A DNA stretch of 64,000 nucleotides from Janthinobacterium sp. UMAB-56 (GTDB lineage: Bacteria > Pseudomonadota > Gammaproteobacteria > Burkholderiales > Burkholderiaceae_D), in NCBI RefSeq assembly GCF_900095265.1, contig NZ_LT607651.1:73541-137540 (forward strand), read 5' to 3'. Both the position numbers and the translations under genes were made by a program. Shown one piece after another: positions 46,631-55,802 of the stretch (position 1 is the first letter of the stretch; the number at the start of each line of letters is the position of its first letter). The notes under the pieces were generated by a model, which made no database searches, was not told the DNA's origin, and was given only the letters and a program-made list of their open reading frames with translations.

Positions 46631-46804
46631 TCAGTCTTGCGTGGCAGCGGCTTCGGACTCGGCCAGGCATTGCTGCACCTTCGCGATCAGGACGCGCACT
46701 TCGTCGTCCCCCAGGTCCAGCGGGTCCCCCTGCGCGCCGACGGTGATCATGCAGATGGCTGAGCCGTCGTATCAGGCGTCAAGGCGTTCTTCTTGATGAT
46801 TCAT
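46631..46804 (-). pseudogene. Small 57-codon gene interrupted by an internal TGA
   Basis: From the ATG at 46804 (overlapping the upstream gene's stop as ATGA) the frame reads MNHQEERLDA, then TGA at 46772-46774, then YDGSAICMITVGAQGDPLDL GDDEVRVLIAKVQQCLAESEAAATQD and a stop at 46631. The coupled start and the continued protein-like sequence after the TGA argue for a recently broken gene. A shorter 39-residue product could start at ATG 46750. I do not recognise the family. Confidence 0.65.
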
Positions 46805-47082
46805 ATGACTTGGTCGTCCCATACCCGTAACTCCGGCCCGCACCAGCCCGTCACCATGTCGAGGGTGTCCAGTATCACGTCTTCCAGCGGGCCCTCCTGC
46901 GCACCGTCCTGCATAGACGGCCGCAGTTCGTGCAGCAAGGCGACCACTTTCGCCGCCGTCACGCCGCTGGCCTTATAGCGCAGCAAGATGGCGCGCAGCG
47001 TGAGCAAACCTGCCCTGGCGTCCAGCGCGGCGAACAAGTCCCGGTCGATATCGGCGATGATGGTTTGCGTGGTGTGCGCCAT
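46801..47082 (-). CDS. Small hypothetical protein, 93 aa
   Basis: It starts MAHTTQTIIADIDRDLFAAL then DARAGLLTLRAILLRYKASG, VTAAKVVALLHELRPSMQDG and ends DTLDMVTGWCGPELRVWDDQVI. It is soluble and acidic, with no signal peptide. It begins one base after the Imm1-like gene stop and its own stop overlaps the next small gene, so it is part of a coupled chain. The association with an Imm1-like gene suggests a polymorphic-toxin immunity neighbourhood. That is inference; no family was recognised. Confidence 0.65.
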   Translation of the reverse strand: MAHTTQTIIADIDRDLFAALDARAGLLTLRAILLRYKASGVTAAKVVALLHELRPSMQDGAQEGPLEDVILDTLDMVTGWCGPELRVWDDQVI

Positions 47083-47083
47083 C

Positions 47084-47473
47084 TCAATCCGCCTCCCACG
47101 CGATGGCCGCTGGCCGCGCGCCGCCTGTCCTGAAAAACGCGACAAAGGCACGCTGGCATTGTTGTACGTCCACGCACCAGGCTTCCGGATACTCGTCCAC
47201 CTGGCCGTTGGACAGCAGATAGCTGCAAACGCCGTCTGCCTCTTCGTCGCCCACGGTATGAAAACTCAGCTCATCTTGCCCCGACAGATACATCAGCCAG
47301 GCATTGCCGCCATTGCGCAGCATGCACAGGGCCGGGCCCTGCTCCGCTTCCGTCGCCCTGGTCAGCCACAATTCGCACTGAGCCAGCGCACGCGCCTCAA
47401 CCAGCGCCTGTTCCAGCGCGAGGATATTATCAACGGCGCGCGTCTCTCCATGCAGAGTCAATGCCATGGTCAT
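47084..47473 (-). CDS. Imm1-like immunity family protein
   Basis: A 129-residue protein. WLMYLSGQDELSFHTVGDEE, SYLLSNGQVDEYPEAWCVDV and the end AFVAFFRTGGARPAAIAWEAD follow the Imm1 pattern (G-x-aromatic strands, a NGQ-x-EYP turn, and the final F-x-TG-x-xP-x-x-I-x-W). Imm1 proteins neutralise deaminase-type or related contact-dependent toxins. No toxin gene is visible nearby, so it would be an orphan. The ATG at 47473 overlaps the SulP stop by four bases; a second ATG at 47467 is possible. Confidence 0.65.
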   Translation of the reverse strand: MTMALTLHGETRAVDNILALEQALVEARALAQCELWLTRATEAEQGPALCMLRNGGNAWLMYLSGQDELSFHTVGDEEADGVCSYLLSNGQVDEYPEAWCVDVQQCQRAFVAFFRTGGARPAAIAWEAD

Positions 47474-49110
47474 GCCTTGCCTCCGCTCAAATCGCTCATC
47501 GCCAGAGCCGTGCTCAGATACAGCTTGCCGCTCAGGTCTTGCAGCAGGCTGCTGTGGCGCAGGCGGTCCATCACGGGCCCCTTCACTTCGGCCAGGTTCA
47601 GGCTGATGCCGCGCTTGATCAGCGCCCTATTGAGCTCGATCAAGCCCAGCAAGGCCGTGCTGTCGATCTGGTTGACGGCCGACAGCACCAGCACCAACTG
47701 GCGCGCCGTCGGGTGGCCGCGCAATTCGTCCTCGACACGCTCCGTGACGGCTTCCACGTTACCGAAGAACAAGCCCGCATCGATGCGCAGCAACAAGACG
47801 TCGGGCAAGGTTAGCGCTTCATAACGTTCCACGTTGCGGAAGTGTTCGCTATTCGGAATGCGGCCCAGTACGGCGATGTGCGGACGGCTGGCGCGCCAGA
47901 TCAGGGTGCCCATCGACAGCAGCACGCCGATCACCACGCCCGCTTCCACGCCCAGCACCAGCACGCCGGCAGTGGTCGCCAGCAGGGCCAGCGCATCGCT
48001 GCGGTCGTAGCGCCATGACAATTTCAAGGTGTCCCAGTCCAGCAGGCTGGCCACGGCAAAGATGATGGTGGCTGCCAGCACGGGCAGCGGCAACAGGGCC
48101 AGCCAGCCCGTGGGCGCCACCAGCGCCAGCGCCAGCAAGCCCGCCGTGATGATGCTGGCCAGCGGCGTATTCGCGCCCGCCTGGAAATTGACAGCCGAGC
48201 GCGAGATGGAACCCGTGACGGGAAAGCCTCCCGACAGCGCGCTGGCCACATTGGCCGCGCCCAGGCCCAGCAGTTCGCGGTTGGTGTGCAGCTTTTCGCC
48301 GCGCTTTTGTGCCAGGGTCTGGGCGGCGGACATGCTCATCAGGAAGACGATGAAGGCGATCAGCAGCGCCGGCGACAGCAGCGTGCGCCAATGCGCGCCG
48401 GAGGTGGCCAGGTTCAGGCCTGGCAAGCCGCTGGGCACGTGGCCCGTCGTCTGCACGCCCATCGCTTCCAGGCCGCCATAGGCGACGAGCGCGATGCCGG
48501 CCAGCACCAGCGCCATCGGCGCCAGGCGCGCGCCCACGTCGGCCGCCGACTTGTTCAGGCCGCAGCGTTGCAGCAGGCGCGACAGGTAACGCCTGGCCAG
48601 CCACAGGAACAGCAGGCCGGACAGCCCGAGTACCAGGCTGGGCGCATGCCAGTGGGGCATGGACGCACCCAGCAGGGGCGTGATCTGCCCCCAGATAATC
48701 AGGATCGCGGCGCCATTGCTGAAACCGCTGATCACGGGGCGCGACAAAAAGCTGGCCATGAAGCCCAGGCGCAGCACGCCGCACAGCAGAAGCACGAGGC
48801 CGCTGATGAAGGCCAGCTGGGCGGCCAGCACGATGTATAAGGAGGAACCAGGGTCTGCCAGCGGCGCCAGCGCGGCGGCCGTCATCAAGGAGACGATGGC
48901 CATGGGGCCCACCGATTGCGTCATGCTGCTGCCGAACAAGGCGTACAGCACGGGCGGCAGGATGCTGGCGTAGATGCCCACCACGGGCGGCAAGCCTGCC
49001 ACCAGCGCGTACGCCATGCCTTGCGGCACCATCATCATGGCGACAACGATACCGGCGGTGAGGTCCCCGGCCAACAGAGGACGCCGGTATTGCCTGAGCC
49101 AAAGCAGCAT
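47470..49110 (-). CDS. SulP family inorganic anion transporter with STAS domain
   Basis: A 546-residue membrane protein. SulP motifs: LTAGIVVAMMMVPQGMAYAL, GLPPVVGIYASILPPVLYAL FGSS, GGFPVTGSISRSAVNFQAGA and LPDVLLLRIDAGLFFGNVEA, followed by a C-terminal STAS domain (residues about 425-535; LVLVLSAVNQIDSTALLGLI). Members carry sulfate, bicarbonate or other anions; the substrate is not determinable. It leads a chain of overlapping small genes (Imm1-like and following), an unusual pairing. Confidence 0.92.
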   Translation of the reverse strand: MLLWLRQYRRPLLAGDLTAGIVVAMMMVPQGMAYALVAGLPPVVGIYASILPPVLYALFGSSMTQSVGPMAIVSLMTAAALAPLADPGSSLYIVLAAQLAFISGLVLLLCGVLRLGFMASFLSRPVISGFSNGAAILIIWGQITPLLGASMPHWHAPSLVLGLSGLLFLWLARRYLSRLLQRCGLNKSAADVGARLAPMALVLAGIALVAYGGLEAMGVQTTGHVPSGLPGLNLATSGAHWRTLLSPALLIAFIVFLMSMSAAQTLAQKRGEKLHTNRELLGLGAANVASALSGGFPVTGSISRSAVNFQAGANTPLASIITAGLLALALVAPTGWLALLPLPVLAATIIFAVASLLDWDTLKLSWRYDRSDALALLATTAGVLVLGVEAGVVIGVLLSMGTLIWRASRPHIAVLGRIPNSEHFRNVERYEALTLPDVLLLRIDAGLFFGNVEAVTERVEDELRGHPTARQLVLVLSAVNQIDSTALLGLIELNRALIKRGISLNLAEVKGPVMDRLRHSSLLQDLSGKLYLSTALAMSDLSGGKA

Positions 49111-49178
49111 GATGAAATCCCGAAAACTGAAAACCGAAGCCTATCATGCGACGCGGCTGGCTGACAGGGGTGGCGTGC

Positions 49179-49748
49179 TTAGTCTGCCAGCAATTGCGCC
49201 TTCACGGCATCGAGGATTTCGACCGACAGGGCTTCGTCATCGATGGCGCGCGCCAGCACCATGGCGCCCACCATGGCGGCAAACGTGGAAATGGCTTGCT
49301 GACGCCGTTCCTCCGGCGCGCCTTCGGGCAGCAAGCCCTGCAGCAAGGCGAACTGCTGCTGCGTAGCCTTGGTAAACGCGGGACGCGCGCCGGGCGACAT
49401 GCGCGCCGCATCGACGCCCATGGCCGCCGCCGGGCAGCCGCCGCCGGGCTGGTCGCGGTGCCGGGTAGTCAGATAGTTGTCGATAATCGCCGGCAGCGCC
49501 CGCTGCGGATCGCTGGCGACCTTCGCCTGCCAGCCATCCAGTGATTTCTCCAAGGCATGCTGGCACGCCTCGATCATCAAGTCTTCCTTGGACGCGAAAT
49601 GACCATAGAAGCCGCCATGCGTGAGGCCCGCGTTCTTCATCAGGTCGGCCACGCCGATGCCGTCATAGCCTTTTTCACGAAACAGCTTGGCGGCCACATC
49701 CACGATGCGCTCGCGGTTCAGTGCCGCCTGCTCTCTGCTCACTTTCAT
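49179..49748 (-). CDS. TetR family transcriptional regulator
   Basis: A 189-residue regulator. The HTH is ALNRERIVDVAAKLFREKGY then DGIGVADLMKNAGLTHGGFY GHFASKEDLM. The C-terminal ligand domain contains GGGCPAAAMGVDAARMSPGA, characteristic of the group with a conserved Cys-Pro. It is divergent from the SDR gene, with a 127-base gap that probably contains its operator, so it may regulate that gene. Confidence 0.94.
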   Translation of the reverse strand: MKVSREQAALNRERIVDVAAKLFREKGYDGIGVADLMKNAGLTHGGFYGHFASKEDLMIEACQHALEKSLDGWQAKVASDPQRALPAIIDNYLTTRHRDQPGGGCPAAAMGVDAARMSPGARPAFTKATQQQFALLQGLLPEGAPEERRQQAISTFAAMVGAMVLARAIDDEALSVEILDAVKAQLLAD

Positions 49749-49875
49749 GCTGCCCTCCTACATTTATGTCGTTCATCATATAACTTTACGCCTGTTTGCG
49801 CCACTCTGTTAGCAAGCGCACCGTTCGATGCTTTTGCCGCGCCGATACTGGCCCTTCGTTTACAGGGAGACCAGC

Positions 49876-50862
49876 ATGAACGAAAACAAGGACCAGTCCG
49901 CCGGCAACTTGCAGCGCAGCATACAACAGGAACAGGATCAAGAAGACAAGCAGCGCGATGCCGCCAAGCCAGGCAAGGAAAGCCAGCAGCCCGTGCAGAC
50001 GGGCCACCGCAGCCATCCCGCCCCTCCCTTGCCGGCCCAGCATCTGGACAAGCCTGGCATCGAAGGGCAGATGCAGTTGAAACCGCGCTTCCTGGCGCCC
50101 GACTATTGCGGCAGCGGCAAGCTGGCCGGCATGGTGGCGCTCATTACGGGCGGCGACTCGGGCATCGGCCGCGCCGTGGCCGTGCTGTACGCGCGCGAAG
50201 GGGCAGACGTGGCCATCATCTACCTGAATGAACACGCTGACGCCAACGAAACGAAGCGCTGGGTGGAAGCGGAAGGCCAGAGCTGCCTCTTGATTCCCGG
50301 CGACGTGCGCGACCAGGGCTTTTGCCAGCAAGCCGTCAGCCAGGTGCTGGAGAAGTTCACGCACATCGACGTACTGGTGAACAACGCCGCCTTCCAGGAA
50401 CACGCCGAGTCCTTGCTGGACCTGAGCGAGGAGCGCTTCGACCTCACCATGAAAACCAATGTCTACGGCTACTTTCACATGGCCAAGGCCGTGCTGCCCC
50501 ATTTGCAGCGGGGCGCGTCCATCATCAACACGGGTTCCGTGACAGGCTTGCAGGGTTCCAGGCACTTGCTCGACTATTCCACCACCAAGGGCGCCATCCA
50601 TGCGTTTACCATGGCGCTGGCCAGCAACCTGCTCGACAAGGGCATCCGTGTCAACGCCATCGCACCCGGACCTGTCTGGACGCCACTCAACCCCGCCGAC
50701 AAATCGTCCGAGGACATCCGGAAATTCGGCCAGGACACGGACATGCATCGGCCGGCCCAGCCAGAGGAACTGTCGCCCGCCTACGTCTTTCTGGCCTCGC
50801 CCGCCTGTTCCAGCTACATCACAGGTATCGTCCTGCCCGTCACCGGCAGCGTGGGAGCATAG
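49876..50862 (+). CDS. SDR family oxidoreductase (YghA/general-stress type)
   Basis: A 328-residue protein. A hydrophilic Gln/Asp/Lys-rich N-terminal extension of about 50 residues ([18 protein letters not shown]) precedes a classical Rossmann dehydrogenase: [40 protein letters not shown], catalytic Ser in [11 protein letters not shown] and Tyr-Lys in [20 protein letters not shown]. The final [15 protein letters not shown] lacks the usual VNGG. Homologues are stress-induced NAD(P)-dependent reductases of unsettled substrate. ATG 49876 has AGGGAGA upstream. Confidence 0.93.
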   Translation: MNENKDQSAGNLQRSIQQEQDQEDKQRDAAKPGKESQQPVQTGHRSHPAPPLPAQHLDKPGIEGQMQLKPRFLAPDYCGSGKLAGMVALITGGDSGIGRAVAVLYAREGADVAIIYLNEHADANETKRWVEAEGQSCLLIPGDVRDQGFCQQAVSQVLEKFTHIDVLVNNAAFQEHAESLLDLSEERFDLTMKTNVYGYFHMAKAVLPHLQRGASIINTGSVTGLQGSRHLLDYSTTKGAIHAFTMALASNLLDKGIRVNAIAPGPVWTPLNPADKSSEDIRKFGQDTDMHRPAQPEELSPAYVFLASPACSSYITGIVLPVTGSVGA

Positions 50863-50980
50863 GCCAGGGCACGCGCTCAGGGAAACGTCACGCACAAATG
50901 CATTGACTTTGCTCCGGCTTCTCGCTAGCTTACGCACACAGCCTGCCACCCGGCAAGCCTACTCACGCGTGCGAGAAAAA

Positions 50981-53293
50981 ATGGATGCCGACTTAGATCA
51001 GCTTATCCTCAGCGGCGCCCCTGGCGGTGTTGTCATCACGAACGAAGACCATGTCGTTGTGCGCTGGACGGCCGGGGTGCAGCGCATTTTCGGCTATGCC
51101 AGCGGGGAGGCGCTGGGCTGCAAACTTTGGGAACTGATCTCGCTGCCCGGACAGGCCGAGGCGAATGTGTTGATCGACGAACAGCTGACCCTGCAAGGCT
51201 GCTACGACCGCGAATCGCTGCGGCGGCGCAAAGATGGCGAACTCATCTACGTTGACGTGGCGTGCCAGTCCGCACAGGCTGGTGCGAATGGCCCTCGCTA
51301 CCTGATCTCCACCATGAAAGACACGACCTTGCTGAGGGCGGCGCGCGACGCCCAATTCGTCGACGCGCGCTACCGCGTGCTGTTCGAATCGACGCCAGAC
51401 AGCGTCATCATGGTCAATGCCACGGGCGCCATCGTACTGGCCAACCAGCAGGCGCAGCGGCTGTTCGGCTACGCGGAAGGCGAATTGAGCGGCAAGCAAA
51501 TCGATAGCCTGCTGCCGCCACGCCTGCGCCATGCGCACGTGGGACACCGCGTGCGCTATTTCGACCAGCCGCGCACGCGCACCATGGGCGCCGACCTGGA
51601 ATTGCTGGGCTTGCGCAAGGACAACGTCGAGTTCCCGGTGGAAATCAGCCTGTCACCCATCCAGACGGAGATCGGCACCTTCGTCATCAGCGCCATCCGC
51701 GACGTCAGCGACCGGCGCCGGGCCGAGCAGAAGTTCCGCGGCCTGCTCGAATCGGCGCCGGATGCCATCGTTATCGTCAACGGCGATGGCGAGATCGTGC
51801 TCGTCAACTCGCAGACGGAACGGCTGTTCGGCTATTCGCGCGCAGAGTTGCTTGGGCGCAATGTGGAAGTGTTGATCCCGGCCCGCTACGCGGCCGAGCA
51901 CCCGCATCATCGCCAAGCCTTTTCCACCGCACCGCGGGCCCGCTCCATGGGCGCAGGGCTGGAACTGTACGGCTTGCGCCGCGATGGCACCGAATTTCCT
52001 GTCGAAATCAGCCTGTCGCCGCTGGAAACAGAGGAAGGTGTGCTGGTTTCCTCGGCCATCCGCGACATCTCCGAGCGCAAGCGCATCGAACGCACGCTCA
52101 ACGAACAGAAAGTCGAACTGGAGCGGGCCAGCCAGGCGAAGGACCGTTTTCTCACCAGCATGTCGCACGAGCTGCGCACGCCGCTGAACGCCATCCTCGG
52201 CTTTGCCCAGCTGCTGGCCAACGAAGCCCTGCCTGCGACCGCGCTGCAAAAACGCACCTTCGTGCAAAACATCGTCACCTCGGGCCGCCATCTGCTCACC
52301 TTGATCAATGAAATCCTCGACCTGGCGAAGATAGAATCAGGCAGCTTGAGCCTGTCGATGGAAGCGGTGACGCTGCCCGCGCTGATCGAGGAAGTGCGCG
52401 TGATGGTGGAAGAGCAGGCGCAGCAGCGCCAGCTTGAGATGAGCTTCTCCGCCTGCGGACCGCTGACGGTGAGGGCCGACCACACCCGCCTCAAGCAAGT
52501 CCTGCTGAACCTGCTGTCGAACGCCATCAAATACAACCGCCCGGCCGGCAAGGTCGCGCTGGAAATTTCGCAACCCGACGCGCTGTGCGTGCGCCTCGCC
52601 ATCCGCGACACAGGCAAGGGACTGGACGACGCGCAGATGGCCGAACTGTTCCAGCCCTTTAACCGCCTGGGGCAGGAAGCCGGCAGCGAAGAAGGCACGG
52701 GCATCGGCCTGGTCGTCACCAAGCGCCTGGTCGAACTGATGGGCGGGCGCATGGGCGTGCACAGCAGCCTCGGCGTGGGTAGCGTGTTCTGGATCGAACT
52801 CGACACCATGGCCGCCCCACCCGACAGGGGCGCGCGGGATACGGATGGGCTGTCCCAGCCCCCTGACCTCGCTGCGGATAATGCCGCCGGTCAGGCCCTG
52901 CTGCTGTACGTGGAAGACAATCCTGCCAGCCTGCGGCTGGTGGAAGACATCGTCAGCTTCCTGCCCCACCTGCGCATGATCTCGGCCACCGACGCGCGCC
53001 AGGGCATCGCGCTGGCGCTGGAACACTGCCCCGATGTCATCCTGATGGATATCAACCTCCCCGGCATGAATGGCAACCAGGCGCAGCGTATCTTGCGCGA
53101 CGATACGCGCACCGCGCACATTCCCGTCATCGCCCTGACGGCCAATGCCATGAAGGGCGACATCCGGCATGGCCTGGCCGCGGGCTTTTTCCGCTACCTG
53201 ACCAAACCCGTCGAGATTGTCCAGCTCAATGCCGCCATCGACGAAGCCCTGCAACTCAGGCGCACCACCCTGCCATTCAAGCCGGAACGGTAA
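50981..53293 (+). CDS. Soluble hybrid histidine kinase with three PAS domains and a receiver
   Basis: A 770-residue protein without membrane helices. It has three PAS domains (start around [60 protein letters not shown]), the last two sharing a repeated [28 protein letters not shown] block. HisKA ([19 protein letters not shown]), HATPase ([33 protein letters not shown]) and a C-terminal receiver ([20 protein letters not shown], Asp in [13 protein letters not shown]) follow. It probably senses redox or a small intracellular ligand and feeds a phosphorelay. No output regulator is adjacent. ATG 50981 is the natural start; the frame is open upstream over the SDR gene. Confidence 0.9.
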   Translation: MDADLDQLILSGAPGGVVITNEDHVVVRWTAGVQRIFGYASGEALGCKLWELISLPGQAEANVLIDEQLTLQGCYDRESLRRRKDGELIYVDVACQSAQAGANGPRYLISTMKDTTLLRAARDAQFVDARYRVLFESTPDSVIMVNATGAIVLANQQAQRLFGYAEGELSGKQIDSLLPPRLRHAHVGHRVRYFDQPRTRTMGADLELLGLRKDNVEFPVEISLSPIQTEIGTFVISAIRDVSDRRRAEQKFRGLLESAPDAIVIVNGDGEIVLVNSQTERLFGYSRAELLGRNVEVLIPARYAAEHPHHRQAFSTAPRARSMGAGLELYGLRRDGTEFPVEISLSPLETEEGVLVSSAIRDISERKRIERTLNEQKVELERASQAKDRFLTSMSHELRTPLNAILGFAQLLANEALPATALQKRTFVQNIVTSGRHLLTLINEILDLAKIESGSLSLSMEAVTLPALIEEVRVMVEEQAQQRQLEMSFSACGPLTVRADHTRLKQVLLNLLSNAIKYNRPAGKVALEISQPDALCVRLAIRDTGKGLDDAQMAELFQPFNRLGQEAGSEEGTGIGLVVTKRLVELMGGRMGVHSSLGVGSVFWIELDTMAAPPDRGARDTDGLSQPPDLAADNAAGQALLLYVEDNPASLRLVEDIVSFLPHLRMISATDARQGIALALEHCPDVILMDINLPGMNGNQAQRILRDDTRTAHIPVIALTANAMKGDIRHGLAAGFFRYLTKPVEIVQLNAAIDEALQLRRTTLPFKPER

Positions 53294-53468
53294 ACGCGCG
53301 CTTTTTCATCGCCGCATCGTGGCCTTGCGCGCTGCGTGCATAGCCCGCCCATGGCGCATTGCTGACGTTCCATTCAGCGCCCGCCTGCCGCTTGTCCTGT
53401 TCATCCTACACGCCCGGCAGCCGGCTAGCGCGCGCTACGCCAGCGAACAGAGCGCCTGCGCCGGCAAA

Positions 53469-53484
53469 TGTAAGTGTTTGTAAT
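53469..53484 (+). promoter_or_regulatory. TGTAAGYGTTTGTAAT motif, copy 1
   Basis: TGTAAGTGTTTGTAAT at 53469-53484 contains two TGTAA direct repeats whose starts are 10 bases apart, one helical turn. The second copy (55307-55322) differs at one position. Both precede a Lys/Ala-rich gene and are followed by the same downstream block CTCAGTGACA (53531-53540 here). The spacing suits an OmpR-type response-regulator site; the identity of the factor is unknown. The rest of the 296-base gap 53294-53589 holds no gene. Confidence 0.5.
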
Positions 53485-53589
53485 TAGGCCGAATCGCTGT
53501 CAACGCTATTGCCACTCAGCGCGTTTTTGGCTCAGTGACAGGGGAAATGCCTCTCCTGAACGACAACCCACTTCTCGAGGAACTGCACC

Positions 53590-53901
53590 ATGAAAAAAGT
53601 AATCGCTACTCTGATCGCCGGCTTGTTCGCTACCGCAGCCTTTGCTCAAACGCCAGCCGCGCCTGCCAAGGCCGAAGCCAAGCACACCAAGGAAGTGGCA
53701 AAAGCGGAAGCCAAGGAAACCAAGGCAGTCGTGAAAGCCGACGCCAAGGAAGCCGCCGTCGCAGCCGATGCGAAAGCCGATATGGCCAGCGCCAAGGCCG
53801 ATGCCAAAGCCACCAAAGCCAAAGCCCATCACAAAGCAAAAAAAGCCATGGCCAAGGCTGACGAAGCCAAAACTGAAGCGACCGCAGCAGCAGCCAAGTA
53901 A
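53590..53901 (+). CDS. Secreted Lys/Ala-rich small protein, paralogue 1
   Basis: A 103-residue protein. The signal peptide MKKVIATLIAGLFATAAFAQ is nearly identical to those of the two paralogues downstream. The mature part consists almost wholly of Ala, Lys, Asp, Glu and Thr in heptad-like repeats (KADAKEAAVAADAKADMASA KADAKATKAKAHHKAKKAMA). It is probably a periplasmic, highly charged helical protein. I do not recognise a named family. GAGG lies upstream. A UUCG-loop terminator follows 29 bases past the stop. Confidence 0.8.
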   Translation: MKKVIATLIAGLFATAAFAQTPAAPAKAEAKHTKEVAKAEAKETKAVVKADAKEAAVAADAKADMASAKADAKATKAKAHHKAKKAMAKADEAKTEATAAAAK

Positions 53902-53930
53902 TCAGTCGCGCGCGTTTCTTGCGCCGCATT

Positions 53931-53956
53931 AAAAGACAGCTTCGGCTGTCTTTTTT
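53931..53956 (+). terminator. UUCG-loop terminator after paralogue 1
   Basis: AAAAGACAGC-TTCG-GCTGTCTTTTTT: a 10-bp stem with a TTCG tetraloop followed by a T-run. The 16-base core GACAGCTTCGGCTGTC is repeated exactly about 200 bases further on. Confidence 0.93.
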
Positions 53957-54002
53957 CGTTTCCATGCCCACATCAAGCATCAATGGCCGCCAAAACACCT
54001 GA

Positions 54003-54068
54003 TTGCAAACAAGTGTAAACAAGGTCAGTAAAGCAGACGCAACCGTTGCTGCCACACCGGCAAAGTAA
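54003..54068 (+). pseudogene. 3' remnant of a further Lys/Ala-rich paralogue
   Basis: In one frame the bases before a TAA at 54066-54068 read KVSKADATVAATPAK-stop, matching the C-terminal style of the neighbouring paralogues (ATAEAAPAK, APAAAPAK). There is no signal peptide or upstream gene body. The remnant is followed by its own copy of the UUCG terminator. The match is short, so this is a reasoned inference. The remainder of the 335-base gap 53957-54291 contains no other gene I can support. Confidence 0.5.
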
Positions 54069-54133
54069 GCGCAAATGCAGGCGCGGGAACGCATCTGCCG
54101 GGTCGGCGCTTGCTTGATCACTTCGAGTACCAG

Positions 54134-54155
54134 GGACAGCTTCGGCTGTCCTTTT
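54134..54155 (+). terminator. Second UUCG-loop terminator
   Basis: GGACAGC-TTCG-GCTGTCC followed by TTTT. The core is identical to the terminator at 53931. No intact gene precedes it, which supports a lost paralogue upstream. Confidence 0.88.
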
Positions 54156-54291
54156 TGCCTGGCGCGGCGCCAAATAGCGCATCTTTCTGCGCGCCTTCAT
54201 GCAAAACTCATCGAACAGGCCAGCTTGCGCGCGACAAAGCGGCACACATGCGGGACACTGGCAGTCCGACCATCGCCGCGAAATTCATCCC

Positions 54292-55311
54292 ATGCGCCAC
54301 TTGCCCTTTCTCCTGATTGCTGCCCTGTGCCTGCCTTGCGCCGCCAGCGCGCCAGACACCCCTGCCACCCTGGAACAAGTCCTGCAAGCGCAGGACCGCG
54401 ACAGCCACGGCGACCTGCGCGCCGTCGTCGTGCTGCGCGATGGTGCCATCGTGGCCGAACGCTATTACAACGGCGAGACGGCCGACACCCTGCACGACAT
54501 CCGCTCGGCCGGCAAGAGCATCACCGCCCTGCTGGTGGGCGCGGCAGTGGCGCGCGGCCAGCTGACCACCAGCAAGACGGTGGGCGATTACTGGCCCGGA
54601 GTAGCCGGCAGCCCGGCGGGCAAGGTCGCTCTTGACGACTTGCTGACCATGCGTTCTGGCCTGGCCGCCTTTGACGAAGACGAACAGTCGCCAGGCAATG
54701 AAGACAAACTCGATGAGGCCCCCGATCCCGCCGCCTTTGTGCGCGCCATACCGGCTGCCACGACGCCGGGCAGCATATACCGCTACAACTCGCTGGGGTC
54801 GTACATCGCGGGCAGAGTGGTGGAAAGCGCCAGCGGCGCCGACCTGGAAGACTACGCCGCCAAGGTCTTGTTCGCACCACTGGGCATCACCCGCTGGAGC
54901 TGGGGCCGCGACGTGGCCAAGCACCCGAAAGGCCAGGGCAATCTGTCGCTGCGCGCGCGCGACACGGCAAAAATTGGCCAGATGGTGCTCGACGACGGCG
55001 TCGTCGATGGCCGGCGGGTGATCGACGCCGCCTGGCTGCAAGCGGCACTGGCGCCGCGCGTGGCCATCGGCGCCGTGGACCGCTACGCCGACAGCTACGG
55101 CTATTTCTGGTACGCGAAGACGCAGGACATCGGAGGACAAAAGATCGCCGTGCATTTCGCCTCGGGCAATGGTGGCAACAAGATCTACGTGATCCCTGCG
55201 CGCCGCATGGTGATCAGCATCGCCTCGAGCGCCTATGGCAAGGGTTATGGGCAGCGCCGCTCGGAAGACATCCTGAAGGCCATCCTGAAGGCGGATGCAA
55301 CGCAGATGTAA
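54292..55311 (+). CDS. Secreted serine hydrolase, class C beta-lactamase fold
   Basis: A 339-residue protein. Signal peptide (LPFLLIAALCLPCAASA), then the penicillin-binding fold: nucleophile SAGK (Ser72-Lys75) in DIRSAGKSITALLVGAAVAR, the Tyr-x-Asn/Ser motif in YRYNSLGSYIAGRVVESASG, and a late FASGNGGNKIYVIPARRMVI block. Such periplasmic enzymes act as esterases or D,D-peptidases; a true cephalosporinase role is not indicated. It interrupts the Lys/Ala-rich gene array. ATG 54292 gives the signal peptide at the N-terminus. Confidence 0.9.
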   Translation: MRHLPFLLIAALCLPCAASAPDTPATLEQVLQAQDRDSHGDLRAVVVLRDGAIVAERYYNGETADTLHDIRSAGKSITALLVGAAVARGQLTTSKTVGDYWPGVAGSPAGKVALDDLLTMRSGLAAFDEDEQSPGNEDKLDEAPDPAAFVRAIPAATTPGSIYRYNSLGSYIAGRVVESASGADLEDYAAKVLFAPLGITRWSWGRDVAKHPKGQGNLSLRARDTAKIGQMVLDDGVVDGRRVIDAAWLQAALAPRVAIGAVDRYADSYGYFWYAKTQDIGGQKIAVHFASGNGGNKIYVIPARRMVISIASSAYGKGYGQRRSEDILKAILKADATQM

Positions 55312-55322
55312 GCGTTTGTAAT
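55307..55322 (+). promoter_or_regulatory. TGTAAGYGTTTGTAAT motif, copy 2
   Basis: TGTAAGCGTTTGTAAT overlaps the stop codon of the hydrolase gene and precedes paralogue 2. The shared block CTCAGTGACA follows at 55359-55368, 10 bases closer than in copy 1, i.e. one helical turn. Two copies with conserved downstream sequence indicate a duplicated promoter or operator rather than chance. Confidence 0.5.
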
Positions 55323-55426
55323 GGCCGTCAACCCAAGCGTCCGGGGGCGCGTTTTATGCTCAGTGACACGGGAATCATCCCGCCACCAACAGACATACCA
55401 GACAAACCACCACCGAGGACTGCACC

Positions 55427-55759
55427 ATGAAAAAAGTAATTGCTACCCTGATCGCCGGCCTGTTCGCTACCGCTGCCTTTGCCCAGACGCCTGCAGCGCC
55501 GGCAGCCCCGGTCCCCGCCAAAGTGGAAGCAGCCCACACCAAGGCCGTCGTGAAAGCCGATGCCAAGGAAGCGCAAACGGTCGTAAAAGCGGACGCGAAA
55601 GAAGCGAAAGCAGTCGTCGCCGCCAAAACGGATGTGGCCAGCGCCAAAGCGGAAGCGGCCACCACCAAGGCCAAGGCGCACCACAAAGCCAAGAAAACCA
55701 AAGCCAAGGCTGACGAAAAGCTGGCATCGGCCACCGCTGAAGCAGCGCCAGCCAAGTAA
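55427..55759 (+). CDS. Secreted Lys/Ala-rich small protein, paralogue 2
   Basis: A 110-residue protein. The signal peptide MKKVIATLIAGLFATAAFAQ is the same as in paralogue 1. It is followed by TPAAPAAPVPAKVEAAHTKA and repeats of VVKADAKEAQT / VVKADAKEAKA, then AKAHHKAKKTKAKADEKLAS and the end APAK. It is probably periplasmic, with unknown function. The upstream region repeats elements of the paralogue 1 promoter. Paralogue 3 follows after 43 bases, so the two are probably cotranscribed. Confidence 0.8.
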   Translation: MKKVIATLIAGLFATAAFAQTPAAPAAPVPAKVEAAHTKAVVKADAKEAQTVVKADAKEAKAVVAAKTDVASAKAEAATTKAKAHHKAKKTKAKADEKLASATAEAAPAK

Positions 55760-55802
55760 TTCCGACACACTTTACTGACCACACCACAGCAAGGATTTCA
55801 TC

